64,000 bases of DNA from CBDDCA01 sp965218205 (lineage in GTDB: Bacteria; Spirochaetota; Spirochaetia; WTKD01; G963693115), in the NCBI GenBank assembly GCA_965218205.1, contig OZ244590.1:1240001-1304000 (forward strand), given 5' to 3'. A program made the position numbers and the translations under genes. Below the pieces are notes generated by a model. The model made no database searches. It was given only the letters and a program-made list of their open reading frames with translations, and was not told the origin of the DNA. Below, one piece after another: positions 46,593 to 56,379 of this stretch (position 1 is its first letter; each line of letters begins with the position of its first letter).

Positions 46593-47536
46593 ATTGTATG
46601 TTGATTTCTTAAAAAAGATGCAAGCGTATGCAACACAGAGTCGGTAGTTGATATATCAAAATACGAAGTTCCTTTTCTAAAATTAAAACGTTGCCAAAAA
46701 GACTTAAGCTGTGACTGATTTTCAATATATTGTTTTTTTACATAATTACTGGAGATAAGATGCCGCTTAGCGTTTTCAATATCGACTACATTCATAGAGA
46801 TGCCATTGGGAAAATTAGCTTGCATATCAAAGAACACCCGTATAGCAAGCACATCATGAGAGTTTGCAAGAGTATTAAGCGTTTCAAAACAATTATCCAT
46901 AAGAAAATCAGAAATAACAACAATTAAAGATCTTTGAAATAATATTTTTTTTGAAAAATACACAGCATGTTCTAAATCTGCAATGCTTGAAGAAAAACGT
47001 GAGTGTTCCAATACATAATACAAACGATGCACCAACGGTAATACATGGGCAGGAGGAATATACTGACGTATATCTGAGTCAAAAATAACAGCTCCAATTT
47101 TATCTTTTTGTGAGAGTGCAAGAGAAGCTAATGTTAGCATTGTTTCCATAGCAATATCGTATACTGATACTGGAGCTCCTATGTTCATAGAACTTGAACA
47201 ATCAAACATAAACCATATGGTACGATTACGTTCTTCATGAAAATACTTTGTATGAAGTGCATTCATACGACTACTAAGATTCCAATCTATATACCGAGAA
47301 TCATCTCCATAATGATACGGATTAGATTCAGCATATTCAATTCCTTGACTCTTAAATAAAGAATTATATCGACCAGAACTAAGACCACGTATAAGTTTAG
47401 AAACATTAATTTGAGATCTTTTTAGTACAGGCGGAACGGAGGCAGAAAATTCTGTTGATGATCCTTTTACATTTTTTTCCATATACTTAGTGTTATTATG
47501 AGAAACATGGATAGCTTTATTTGGGAATTGAGACAT
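46589..47536 (-). CDS. DUF58 protein (MoxR-associated)
   Basis: A 315-residue soluble protein. The DUF58 signature is in YNSLFKSQGIEYAESNPYHY with the following DDSRYIDWNLSSR. A vWA-like second half has FMFDCSSSMNIG and LIVVISDFLMD. It overlaps the end of moxR by 20 bases, as is usual for MoxR-DUF58 pairs. Confidence 0.92.
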   Translation of the reverse strand: MSQFPNKAIHVSHNNTKYMEKNVKGSSTEFSASVPPVLKRSQINVSKLIRGLSSGRYNSLFKSQGIEYAESNPYHYGDDSRYIDWNLSSRMNALHTKYFHEERNRTIWFMFDCSSSMNIGAPVSVYDIAMETMLTLASLALSQKDKIGAVIFDSDIRQYIPPAHVLPLVHRLYYVLEHSRFSSSIADLEHAVYFSKKILFQRSLIVVISDFLMDNCFETLNTLANSHDVLAIRVFFDMQANFPNGISMNVVDIENAKRHLISSNYVKKQYIENQSQLKSFWQRFNFRKGTSYFDISTTDSVLHTLASFLRNQHTI

Positions 47537-48479
47537 TATTTAATATGTTTTCTAATACATAGTCAGGACTTTGTTCATTTGCTATCGCATCGAAATGTAA
47601 AATAATTCTATGACGTAACACATCATATGCTACCTCTTTAATATCCTCTGGGGTAACATAATCACGTTTATTAAAAAGTGCTACTACCCTAGCACAACGA
47701 AGCAATGCAATACTTGCTCTAGGCGATGCTCCATATTTTATACTGAGATTATGTAACTGATTTCCTGTATACCTATTTCTTGTTGCATCAACTATATTTA
47801 CAATATAGCGAAGTATACTTTCTTTTACTTGAATTTTTTCAGAAAGATGCCCAATAAGAATAAAATCTTCTAAAGAACATACTTTTTTTGCTGTATCAAT
47901 ATGGATAGATTCCAATTTCTCAAGCATAGAAATTTCTTCTTCTTGACTGGGGTACTCTACAAGAAGTTTGCATAAAAATCTATCAAGCTGTGCCTCAGGT
48001 AATTCATAGGTACCTTCATGTTCTATAGGGTTTTGTGTTGCCATTACAAAAAAAGGTGCAGGAAGAGCATATATTTCTTTTCCTAGTGTTACTGTTCTTT
48101 CTTCCATTGCCTGTAATAAAGCAGATTGTACTTTAGCTGGGGCACGATTTATCTCATCTGCTAACACTAAATTTGCAAATACTGGTCCGTAATGAGCTTT
48201 AAATTTTTCCTCTTTCTGATTATAAATAAGCGTTCCTGTAATATCAGCGGGCAATAAATCGGGAGTAAACTGTACACGTGAAAACTCGCTTCCTGTTACT
48301 TTGGAAATAAGTTTTATGATAGATGTTTTAGCAAGCCCTGGCAAGCCTTCCACTAATACATGCCCTTGCACACAAATAGCAATAATAATTTTGCGAATCA
48401 AGGCTTGTTGTCCAATAATACATTTATTCATCTCATCGTGTACTAACGTGAGTATGTTCTGCACATAATTTGTATCCAT
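47517..48479 (-). CDS. MoxR-family AAA+ ATPase
   Basis: A 320-residue AAA+ chaperone, first gene of the Bat cluster. Walker A is in VLVEGLPGLAKTSIIKLI, Walker B in NLVLADEINRAPAKVQ, sensor 1 in FVMATQNPIEHEGTYELPEA and the arginine region in KYGASPRASIALLR. It probably remodels the DUF58/BatA/BatB membrane complex. Confidence 0.95.
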   Translation of the reverse strand: MDTNYVQNILTLVHDEMNKCIIGQQALIRKIIIAICVQGHVLVEGLPGLAKTSIIKLISKVTGSEFSRVQFTPDLLPADITGTLIYNQKEEKFKAHYGPVFANLVLADEINRAPAKVQSALLQAMEERTVTLGKEIYALPAPFFVMATQNPIEHEGTYELPEAQLDRFLCKLLVEYPSQEEEISMLEKLESIHIDTAKKVCSLEDFILIGHLSEKIQVKESILRYIVNIVDATRNRYTGNQLHNLSIKYGASPRASIALLRCARVVALFNKRDYVTPEDIKEVAYDVLRHRIILHFDAIANEQSPDYVLENILNNVSIPK

Positions 48480-48575
48480 ATATTTATATATTTTCCTTAT
48501 TGATTTTATTATATCACAAATAAAGGAGCATAGAGTATCTAATATATAGGTATGGCTATCATAATTTTTATATGT

Positions 48576-49799
48576 TTATGCATCTTCGCATTTATATACT
48601 ACTCCCCTCTTCATAACAAACGAGACATCAGACAGAGTGTCTAGCTGTTGCAAAGGATTTTTTTTGGTAGCAATAATATTGGCTCTTACTCCTTTTTTAA
48701 TAACTCCGCATTCATGGGATATGCCTAAATGCTTTGCTGCAACTGAGGTAATACCTTGTAGAGCAGTTTTTATACTTGCTCCAAGCTGTACAGCTATGAG
48801 AGCTTCCTTATACACAAGACCATGATACGCATCTGATCCTAAAGAAAAAGCGATACCGCTGTCAATAATATACTTCATAGATTGGGCAACAGAGGTTTTA
48901 TGCTTACGAATTTTTGTAACTAAATCTTTATGACAGAAAGCCTCTCTGCTTTTATCAAGAAAAATTCCAGGAGTCAAACAAAGTTTTATATCGCTGTTCA
49001 TCATCAAATCTACTTCTCTTTTTTCAACACAATATGCATGCTCTATCATATCAACACCGTTTACAATACATCTGTGCAATGCTTCACCGCCAATACAATG
49101 AGCAGTTACCATCTTGCCTACTGCATGAGCTTCTGCTACAACGGCCTGTATCTCATCATGTGCCATAAAGCAAGGCACTATATTTCCTGGCAAAGATGGT
49201 ATTCCAGGAGTAATAAATATCTTTAACCAATCTACCCCACATGCTAAATTTTCTCTACTGGCTTTCCTGTATTCATAAGAGCCAGTATAGCTTTTTCCAA
49301 CATACCCATGTCCATGTATACTTTTCATACCAATACCAGACACTTTTAGATCTGGACCAATAACCTCTCCTTTTTCCACTAAATCACGAAGAGCAACATC
49401 TAAATGATACCTATCCCCTAAAGAACGCACAGTAGTAATACCTGCCATAAGATCATCTTCAATATTTTTCATAGCATAGACTGTTTGAACACATTCTTTT
49501 GTTTCCATCATAAACAAATGATTTTTGACACGAGCATCCAAAAAAAGATGAGAGTGGGTATCTATAAGGCCAGGAAGCACAGTATGTTTTTTAAGATCAA
49601 TAGTGTGTATTGATGAGATAGAGCTATCTTTTAGTATTTTTTCACCATTATGAGCAATACGAAATACTCTATCACTTGGCACAATATCAACAACAGTAGC
49701 ATTTCTTATAATGATAGAGTGATCTTTAACAGGAATAAGCTCTTCTTCACAAAGAATAGTACTGGCACTTATTATTGTATCATCTTTCAGTAATTTCAT
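48576..49799 (-). CDS. Amidohydrolase (imidazolonepropionase/prolidase-like)
   Basis: A 407-residue metal-dependent amidohydrolase. The HxH motif is in GLIDTHSHLFLDARV, the carbamyl-Lys-like position in VDWLKIF, further ligands in TAHCIGGEAL and IEHAYCV, and the Asp in SLGSDAYHG. Start codon overlaps the end of tctA by 4 bases, so transporter and hydrolase form one operon. The substrate is probably the compound taken up by the Tct transporter. Confidence 0.88.
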   Translation of the reverse strand: MKLLKDDTIISASTILCEEELIPVKDHSIIIRNATVVDIVPSDRVFRIAHNGEKILKDSSISSIHTIDLKKHTVLPGLIDTHSHLFLDARVKNHLFMMETKECVQTVYAMKNIEDDLMAGITTVRSLGDRYHLDVALRDLVEKGEVIGPDLKVSGIGMKSIHGHGYVGKSYTGSYEYRKASRENLACGVDWLKIFITPGIPSLPGNIVPCFMAHDEIQAVVAEAHAVGKMVTAHCIGGEALHRCIVNGVDMIEHAYCVEKREVDLMMNSDIKLCLTPGIFLDKSREAFCHKDLVTKIRKHKTSVAQSMKYIIDSGIAFSLGSDAYHGLVYKEALIAVQLGASIKTALQGITSVAAKHLGISHECGVIKKGVRANIIATKKNPLQQLDTLSDVSFVMKRGVVYKCEDA

Positions 49800-50901
49800 A
49801 TACGCTTTTTGTTCCTTTTTTTGTTCAATCTGTCACGCACAAAAGGAAATAGCAAAGAAACAATAGTGAGAAGTAAAAAGAAAAAAGTAAAGGGTCTCAT
49901 AAATATATCCAGCCAGTTGCTTCCATAGATAGTCTTAGTAAGTATAATAGATTCTTCTAAAAGAGGGCCAAGCAACAGTGCTAATGCTACTGGAGCAAGC
50001 GGATAATTGTATTTTACCATACAATATCCAACTATTCCTGCAATAAACATCATTACCACATCAAACATATTTTGTTGTATAGAGAAAGAACCAACAACCG
50101 CAAGTACCACAATGACAACCGCTAAAATAGCTTTTGGCACTCTTAAAATATAGTTGGAAAATTTACATAACCACCATCCAATAAACAATATAAAAACATT
50201 GATAAGAGCAAAGCCTACCAATACTGTGTATACCTTTCCTGCATTTTGAGTAAAAAGTAAGGGGCCTGGTCGTAAACCATGAATAATCATAGCACCAAGA
50301 AATATTGCTGCAGGTGCACTGCCAGGTATACCAAGAGTTAACAACGGTATAAGTGAGCCACCAGTCACCCCATTATTAGCACTTTCAGATGCCATTATAC
50401 CTTCTATAGATCCCTTTCCATACAACTGCGGATTCTTTGAAGATTTTTTTGCTTCATTATAAGCAAAAAATGATGCTATGTCTGGGCCTGCTGCAGGAAT
50501 AATGCCTATCCCTATTCCTATAGCAGAAGAGCGTAAAACATTGATGATATTTTTTCGTATTTCTTTTACAGAGAGTACTAGCTTACTAGGCTTTATCTCT
50601 TTTCCATACTGATGCTGTTCTGTGCTATCATCATTCACTCCTTTCTTCTGGGCTGTATGTTCTAGTAGTTTTAGTACTTCTGGAATTGAAAAAAGACCAA
50701 TAAGGATAGAAACTACTTCAAGTCCTCCTGATAACTGATAAAACCCAAATGTAAATCGTGGGTAGCCCATTACTGGATCTTGTCCTATAGTGGCAATAAG
50801 AAGTGAAATACTGCCTACAAAAATTCCTTTTATCATATTCCCTTTTGAAAGAGTACATACCACACTTAAGCCAAAAATTGCAATCATCATTTGCTCGGGA
50901 G
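49796..50901 (-). pseudogene. tctA-like tricarboxylate-transporter gene, 5' third removed by IS30
   Basis: The open frame encodes the last ~365 residues of a TctA membrane protein (normally about 500). It has DPVMGYPRFTFG, GIGIIPAAGPDIASFFAY, ESANNGVTGGSLIPLLTLGI and GSAPAAIFLGAMIIHG. The frame runs open into the IS30 boundary at 50901 with TPEQMMIAIFGL, a recognisable internal TctA segment. The start proposed at 50890 is therefore only an internal Met. The missing N-terminus is not next to any other IS30 end in this window. Confidence 0.9.
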
Positions 50902-51553
50902 TGGAAATTCTAATCAGAAGCCGAACAGTGTAAGAAAAATAAAAAAACTCATAGGGTATATCCTAATAATAAGAAACAAAAAAAGGAAGGATACCCTATG
51001 AGCTATACTCATATATCATACCATGAACGCACAGAAATAGCACGTATGCTTAAGTGCAAAAAATCAAAACGTGGAATAGCACGATCCCTCAACAGATCAG
51101 TATCAACAATAGCAGATGAAATAACACGCAATCGATTAAATACAAAATACTATGATGCTGAATATGCTGACATGAAAGCACAAAAACGCAAAACATACCC
51201 ACGCGCTCGCCCTGTAACAGAGAATGAACACATACGAACACAAGTAGCAATCTCTCTCAAACAAGGCTTATCGCCTGATGCCATGAAAGGAAGAGCATTG
51301 CTTGAAAATGTCTCATTTGCAATAAGTGTCGAATCAATATACATACTCATAGCACGAGATGCAAAGGAAGGAGGAACACTGTATACCTCCCTTCCTTATA
51401 AGCGAAAAACACGCAAAATACACAGAATACCGCACAATACAGGTACTTTTGAACAACAAAAGATGCGAATCGATGAACGCTCTGCACACATAACTGCTCG
51501 TACTACTATAGGCCACTGCGAAACTGATTGTATTGTTGGCAAAGATAATAGCT

Positions 51554-52794
51554 TGTAACGAAAAGCTGAAAATGTCACAAAAAAGGAAAGCCGAAAATGT
51601 CACTGATAAGCATAAGCTGAAGGGACCTCCGTAAAATTGATACTATAGCCATTATAGAATAAATGAAGAGAATCATCTAAATGAATGTGGCAATCAAGAG
51701 CTTTGCGAGGGCGAAGAGCAACAGAACGAGGAGGAGGAGGAACAATCTGTAAAGCAGTACCACGAAAAGAAATAGTCCAGTCATTTCTGAGAACACGAGT
51801 AGTATGGTAAGCAAAAGGAGTATCAAGAGAAGCAGGATCAACAAGGGGAACATGATCAGAGGGAAGAGAGTCAAGAGGAAGAGCAAACTCTGTATTGTGT
51901 TGTTTGATAAAAAAAGGCAGGAATGCATTAGCGTGAGCGATAGAATGAATAGCATGACGAGAGAGTTCAGCACAAAGACGAGACTGGAGGGTACGGAACA
52001 GTCGTTCTACTCTGCCTTTGGCCTGAGGAGAGTGAGCATTAATCAAATTGACCCCCAGACGCTGACAGACTTGCGGAATATGACGAGTAAGATCAGGGTC
52101 AGGAACATAAGCATTGCGTCTATCACAGTACAAAGAGGCAGGAATACCATAAGAAGTACACCATTGTTTCAGTAAAAGCAGGACATCACGGATAAATTCT
52201 TGTTCTGCAAAGCGAAGGAGGATGGTACTGGAAGCATCATCAATAAGGGCAATAAGACAACAAGGAGGATGATCAGAGCCAAACCACTGGTGGAAACTGC
52301 CATCACACTGAAGCATGCGACCGAAATGAGACATACGAGGGCGTTTTTTTCGTTTCACAGGAGAGCGGCGGGATCGTTTTGAGATACCAAGCCACTTACG
52401 AAGGGTAGGAGCAGAAACAAAGAGAGAAAACTGATGTTTGAGTACGGCTACCGCATGAGAGATGGTATAATTGGACAGTTGTGTATGAAAAAGAAAAAGG
52501 ATATGTTGTTTTGTCGCAGGGTCGTATTGAGTTCTGCCCTGAGAGCCACGAGAAGCATGGCAGAGGGAAGCAGCCCCTCCTGCAAGCCATTTTTTATAGA
52601 TACGATGCATATGGCGAATACTGATGGAAGCCTGTTGAGCAGCACGAGAAATAGGGATAGTTCCCTTGTGGTATGCAATACATACTTTTTCATAGAAAAG
52701 TTCTTTGTCACTCATAATAATATGTTTCATATATACATCATAAGTGACATTTTCAGCTTTTTTAAGAAGGTGACATTTTCAGGTTTCCGTTACA
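51554..52794 (-). mobile_element. IS481/IS1202-like element nested in IS30 copy B, 8-bp target duplication
   Basis: 1241 bases flanked by an exact 8-base duplication TAATAGCT (51546-51553 and 52795-52802). Both ends begin TGTAACG.AAA. and continue into CTGAAAATGTCAC. A second copy of this 13-14-base motif lies about 30 bases further in at each end, so each end carries a doubled transposase-binding site. The fresh duplication implies recent insertion after the IS30 copy was in place. Confidence 0.93.
51600..52730 (-). CDS. DDE (rve-type) transposase of the nested element
   Basis: A 376-residue transposase. The N-terminal helix-turn-helix is in ISRAAQQASISIRHMHRIYK with a second winged segment at SAPTLRKWLGIS. 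The integrase core has MLQCDGSFHQWFG, SLYCDRRNAYV and the Glu in HSPQAKGRVERLFRTLQSRL. It resembles IS481 and IS1202-type enzymes. It appears intact. Confidence 0.9.
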   Translation of the reverse strand: MKHIIMSDKELFYEKVCIAYHKGTIPISRAAQQASISIRHMHRIYKKWLAGGAASLCHASRGSQGRTQYDPATKQHILFLFHTQLSNYTISHAVAVLKHQFSLFVSAPTLRKWLGISKRSRRSPVKRKKRPRMSHFGRMLQCDGSFHQWFGSDHPPCCLIALIDDASSTILLRFAEQEFIRDVLLLLKQWCTSYGIPASLYCDRRNAYVPDPDLTRHIPQVCQRLGVNLINAHSPQAKGRVERLFRTLQSRLCAELSRHAIHSIAHANAFLPFFIKQHNTEFALPLDSLPSDHVPLVDPASLDTPFAYHTTRVLRNDWTISFRGTALQIVPPPPRSVALRPRKALDCHIHLDDSLHLFYNGYSINFTEVPSAYAYQ

Positions 52795-53228
52795 TAATAG
52801 CTCAGTCATACAAACTACTATTGAACGAAAAAGTCGTTTTTTATTTGCAAAGCAACTGCCTCGTGCCACCAAAGAACATACCAAACAAACCCTCTGGGAA
52901 ATAAAAAAGCAGTATCCAGATAAAATACATTCGTTTACTACTGATAATGGCAGTGAATTTTCGTATCATACACTGGCATTTTTAGATAGCTCTGTACCAA
53001 TGTATTTTACCTATCCTCATTGTCCATGGCAAAAAGGAAGTATTGAACATGCAAATAAATTACTGCGCAGATATAGTAAAAAAGGAACTGATATTTCTTG
53101 TATTTCTCCTGCACATCTTTGTGCGATTGTTGCTACAATCAATAATACCCCCAGAAAGATATTAGGATACAAAACCCCTTTTGAGGTGTTTTTTGGTACT
53201 TCTGTTCGGCTTCTGATTAGAATTTCCA

Positions 53229-53430
53229 TACTATTACCTTTATAGCTTCTCATATTATCATAGGGCGGACTCGTTACAATTAAATCTATAAAATTAGCTT
53301 GCATTCTTCTCATCGTATCAATACAATTTTCATTGTATATAGTGTTCAGAACAATAGCAGATTTTTTTTCTATTTCTTTTGAGATACTTCTTTTCATTTT
53401 TATTGTTTCATTTTCTTGTATTGCTATCAT
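53229..53430 (-). pseudogene. 5' part of the split DNA methyltransferase
   Basis: The ATG at 53430 has GGAG six bases upstream (a second in-frame ATG at 53442 lacks one). The frame runs to the IS30 border and encodes NTIYNENCIDTM and the catalytic motif DLIVTSPPYDNMRSYKGNS, then stops matching. It lacks the AdoMet-binding FxGxG. Joined to 24503-25152, with one TAC (GTA on this strand) removed, it reads KGNSSIDFHNIAKEL in frame. Confidence 0.9.
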
Positions 53431-53491
53431 GTTAGTCTCCACTACAAATATACTGTATTAGTATACACTATGTTTAGTATATACATACACA

Positions 53492-55588
53492 TCACCATAT
53501 GTTAAATAGCATAGTATAATATAATGAAGAAAAAATAAGATTTTTTTGTCTTTGTTGAAATTGCCCCTTAGTATTCCCTGTATCTTCAAAATCTAATGAT
53601 CGTGGTGGAATAACAACAATATCGTTAGTATCAAAATTTTGTAAAAGATTAAATGCATCTACTTTTTGTGCTGTGCCGTCAGTATTTGTAATACTCCCTA
53701 TGCTAAAAGTGGGATATACTTCACTAAGTGCAGCAAAGCCAATAAAAGACTCTGAGGTAATACTAATATAAGGATCATCTTTCTTTAGCTTAAAATAGGA
53801 ACGATTATATATTGGTAAAAGAGCGTCTTTCATTACTCCTATATTTTCTCCTGCAGAGAGAAAAAAGGTATCTTTATCAATAAAAGAAAATTTTGAAAGC
53901 ACAGGAAGAGAGTTTGCTATTTTGTTACTGAGTAATTGCATAGCATCAATAATTCTATCGTTGCCATATCCATTTGCACTAAATGTAAAAATACTGTCTA
54001 AGGTACGTTTTTCAAATAATGTTGCTTCAACACGAAACTGTGTAAGATTATCAAAATAGTCAAATACAAGTTCATATTCTTCTTTCTGTAGCTGATTTTT
54101 ACTTTGTGCATACATCACATTTTCTACATTGACTACTTCATATTGAGAAAGTGTATACACAATAAGATCACGCAAAAATTTTGATTTTCCTAAAGCCTTA
54201 GTTGATGCATTTTTTATTTCTATATTCCATGGATATATAGTAAATCCCTGGGAATTAGTAATTTGCAAATCTTGTAAACTTTCTCTCAGAGCTTCTGTAT
54301 TACTTTCCAAAAGATAGTTAAGCTCTTTGTTCACTGAAGTGGATGCAGTGCTTGTGCTATTTTCTCTATCCTTAAGAAGAGAAAACAAAACATTTGCTTT
54401 GTCAATATATCCTTCCGATTGATATATATTAGCTAATAAAAAAAGAGGTCTTTCTGCAAGTGGATGTATCAACAAAGCTCGTCTACTGGCTATTTTTGCT
54501 TGCATGATATTGCCTTGTAAAATAGCATTCTCAGCAATATCAGAAAGACGTGTTACTCTCAAGTCACGAATAGTAGCAAGTGCTTCTCTTCCATCACGTA
54601 ATGCAATATCGTACATAAACAGTAAAAAATCGTCATTCTTTTGAATTTCATATCCTTGCTTAAATGCAATTGAAGCATCAAGATACGCCCCATTAAGATA
54701 ATGAGTATAGCCTAAATAAAACCAAGCATCTTCTTCTAAAGGATACCTTTGAGTATACTGTTGTGCAATACCAACAGCTATATCAATATCACTGACAATA
54801 GACAAGGATAATGATTTTTGAAATGCTGATTTTTCCAGTAAAGGATACCCTGATTGCAACAAAGTGTTCAGTAAGCGTGTCAATCGTTGTGATGTATCAA
54901 ATAAATAATAGTACTCACTTAATATCCATACAACATATAAGTCATCTTTGTTATTACTAAACAACGCTTCGGCTGCCTGTGCTCCTGCAGCAGTATTTTT
55001 TTGCTTTGCAAGAACATCAATAATAGTATGAATATTGAGTATCTTTGCTTGTTCAGGGTACACTTGTCGAAATAATAGCAAATAACGATTTATTTGACGA
55101 AAATTACCTATCGCACTATAATATAAAATCTGTGTGAGAATAAGCCCTTTATCATATTGATTTATTTGTTCAAGTGCAATAAGCTCAGTTCCCACAGCAA
55201 CAAGATTATTATTTTCCTGTATATCAATATTAGCAATGAGCACGCGTGATGAGAAATCATTTACTCGCAGTAATAATACTTCGTTTGCAAACTGCCTTGC
55301 TTTTTCATTTTCTCTTAAAAGAAAATATATCCTTGACAAAGCCTGCACAACTTCGAAAAAATATCGGTTACTACTATATGCCTGATGAAGTAACTTTAGA
55401 GCTTCTTCAAGATGAGCTTTACTGTGAGTAGCAAGCCCTTGATTGTATATAGGCAGTGCTTTTAGGTACACTTGCACCGATATGTCTTTATTCTGATGCT
55501 GTGCTTGATATACTGCATCATTAGCAAAAAGAGACGAGGTGGATGCTACTATCATAAAAAAAGCAACAATACATACATACACTTTCAT
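53492..55588 (-). CDS. Large exported TPR-repeat protein
   Basis: A 698-residue protein. A signal peptide (residues 1-22, ending LFA) leads into tetratricopeptide-like helices from about residue 45 to 410 (for example LYVVWILSEYYYLFDTSQRL and DAWFYLGYTHYLNGAYLDAS). The last 270 residues are beta-rich and unrecognised, with a caspase-free, lipoprotein-free periplasmic style. It is the last gene of the series lptD-phoH-ybeY-corC. Confidence 0.8.
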   Translation of the reverse strand: MKVYVCIVAFFMIVASTSSLFANDAVYQAQHQNKDISVQVYLKALPIYNQGLATHSKAHLEEALKLLHQAYSSNRYFFEVVQALSRIYFLLRENEKARQFANEVLLLRVNDFSSRVLIANIDIQENNNLVAVGTELIALEQINQYDKGLILTQILYYSAIGNFRQINRYLLLFRQVYPEQAKILNIHTIIDVLAKQKNTAAGAQAAEALFSNNKDDLYVVWILSEYYYLFDTSQRLTRLLNTLLQSGYPLLEKSAFQKSLSLSIVSDIDIAVGIAQQYTQRYPLEEDAWFYLGYTHYLNGAYLDASIAFKQGYEIQKNDDFLLFMYDIALRDGREALATIRDLRVTRLSDIAENAILQGNIMQAKIASRRALLIHPLAERPLFLLANIYQSEGYIDKANVLFSLLKDRENSTSTASTSVNKELNYLLESNTEALRESLQDLQITNSQGFTIYPWNIEIKNASTKALGKSKFLRDLIVYTLSQYEVVNVENVMYAQSKNQLQKEEYELVFDYFDNLTQFRVEATLFEKRTLDSIFTFSANGYGNDRIIDAMQLLSNKIANSLPVLSKFSFIDKDTFFLSAGENIGVMKDALLPIYNRSYFKLKKDDPYISITSESFIGFAALSEVYPTFSIGSITNTDGTAQKVDAFNLLQNFDTNDIVVIPPRSLDFEDTGNTKGQFQQRQKNLIFSSLYYTMLFNIW

Positions 55589-55608
55589 ATTCTCAATACT
55601 CCACTGCG

Positions 55609-56379
55609 TTATTCTTCACTCATAGTTGCTTTGATTGATTTTATTTTGTTTCCTATCATTCCTTGTACAATAAACTGTATAGTTTTTCCTGTCTCATTAT
55701 CCCTATACTCCACTTTCTCATAACATACAGGAATTTTCCCAAACAAACTATATACAAATCCTCCTACTGTATCTATTTCATCATCAGAAATATGGAGTGA
55801 GAGAAAATCATTAAACTTTGAGATAGGTAACCTTCCATCAACAAGGTACACATTATTACTCATTGTTATAAACTCTTCATCATCATTATCAAACTCATCC
55901 TGTATCTCACCTACAATCTCTTCTATAATGTCTTCAAGACTTACAAGCCCTGAAATGCCCCCATATTCATCTACCACTAAAGCCATATGCATTCTTCGTT
56001 TTTTCATCTCACGAAGTAATATATCCAGCCTCATTGTTTCTGTAACAAAAAAAGCCTTTCTTATAATGTCATTGAGCTTCACATTTTCTATATCCTGCGA
56101 CACTTTCAGGAGATCTTTGCCATAGACAAGCCCTACTATGTTATCAATAGTATTATGGTATACAGGAAATCGAGAAAATGTGGAGTTCATAACAAGAGCC
56201 AATATATCTTCTATCTCTAATTCATCATCAATAGCTATCATATCAACCCTAGGGACCATAACATCTTTTACTAATTGTGAATTAAGATTATGTATTCCCT
56301 TGATCATTCCTTCCACTTCTTGACTATGCTCTTTCTGTCCTTGTGGTATACCAAATAACTTACTTAAAAAATTACGCAT
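55609..56379 (-). CDS. CorC/HlyC-type CBS-pair protein
   Basis: A 256-residue protein without membrane segments. The CBS pair covers about residues 35-165 (VKDVMVPRVDMIAID, FSRFPVYHNTIDNIVGLVYG, MALVVDEYGGISGLVSLEDI). The transporter-associated CorC/HlyC domain covers 175-255 (FNDFLSLHISDDEIDTVGG). It overlaps the end of ybeY by 16 bases. The family is linked to magnesium/cobalt resistance. Confidence 0.93.
   Translation of the reverse strand: MRNFLSKLFGIPQGQKEHSQEVEGMIKGIHNLNSQLVKDVMVPRVDMIAIDDELEIEDILALVMNSTFSRFPVYHNTIDNIVGLVYGKDLLKVSQDIENVKLNDIIRKAFFVTETMRLDILLREMKKRRMHMALVVDEYGGISGLVSLEDIIEEIVGEIQDEFDNDDEEFITMSNNVYLVDGRLPISKFNDFLSLHISDDEIDTVGGFVYSLFGKIPVCYEKVEYRDNETGKTIQFIVQGMIGNKIKSIKATMSEE

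Larger units (their letters stand above)
50998..53214 (+). pseudogene. IS30-family transposase, copy B, split by the nested element
   Basis: The first 185 residues (50998-51553) match copy A up to GKDNS and are then cut by the nested element. Coding resumes after it at SVIQTT (from about 52803) and runs through the catalytic Asp and Glu segments. The normal stop is changed in the altered right inverted repeat, so the frame would read on into the flank. It is non-functional as it stands. Confidence 0.92.
50902..53228 (+). mobile_element. IS30-family element, copy B, interrupted by a second element
   Basis: Ends TGGAAATTCTAATCAGAAGC at the left and its exact reverse complement at the right, a perfect inverted repeat that differs from the imperfect right ends of copies A and C. 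Without the nested element and its duplicated 8 bases it is 1078 bases. The outer right flank TAC (53229-53231) matches the outer left flank of copy A, not its own left flank GAG. Confidence 0.93.
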
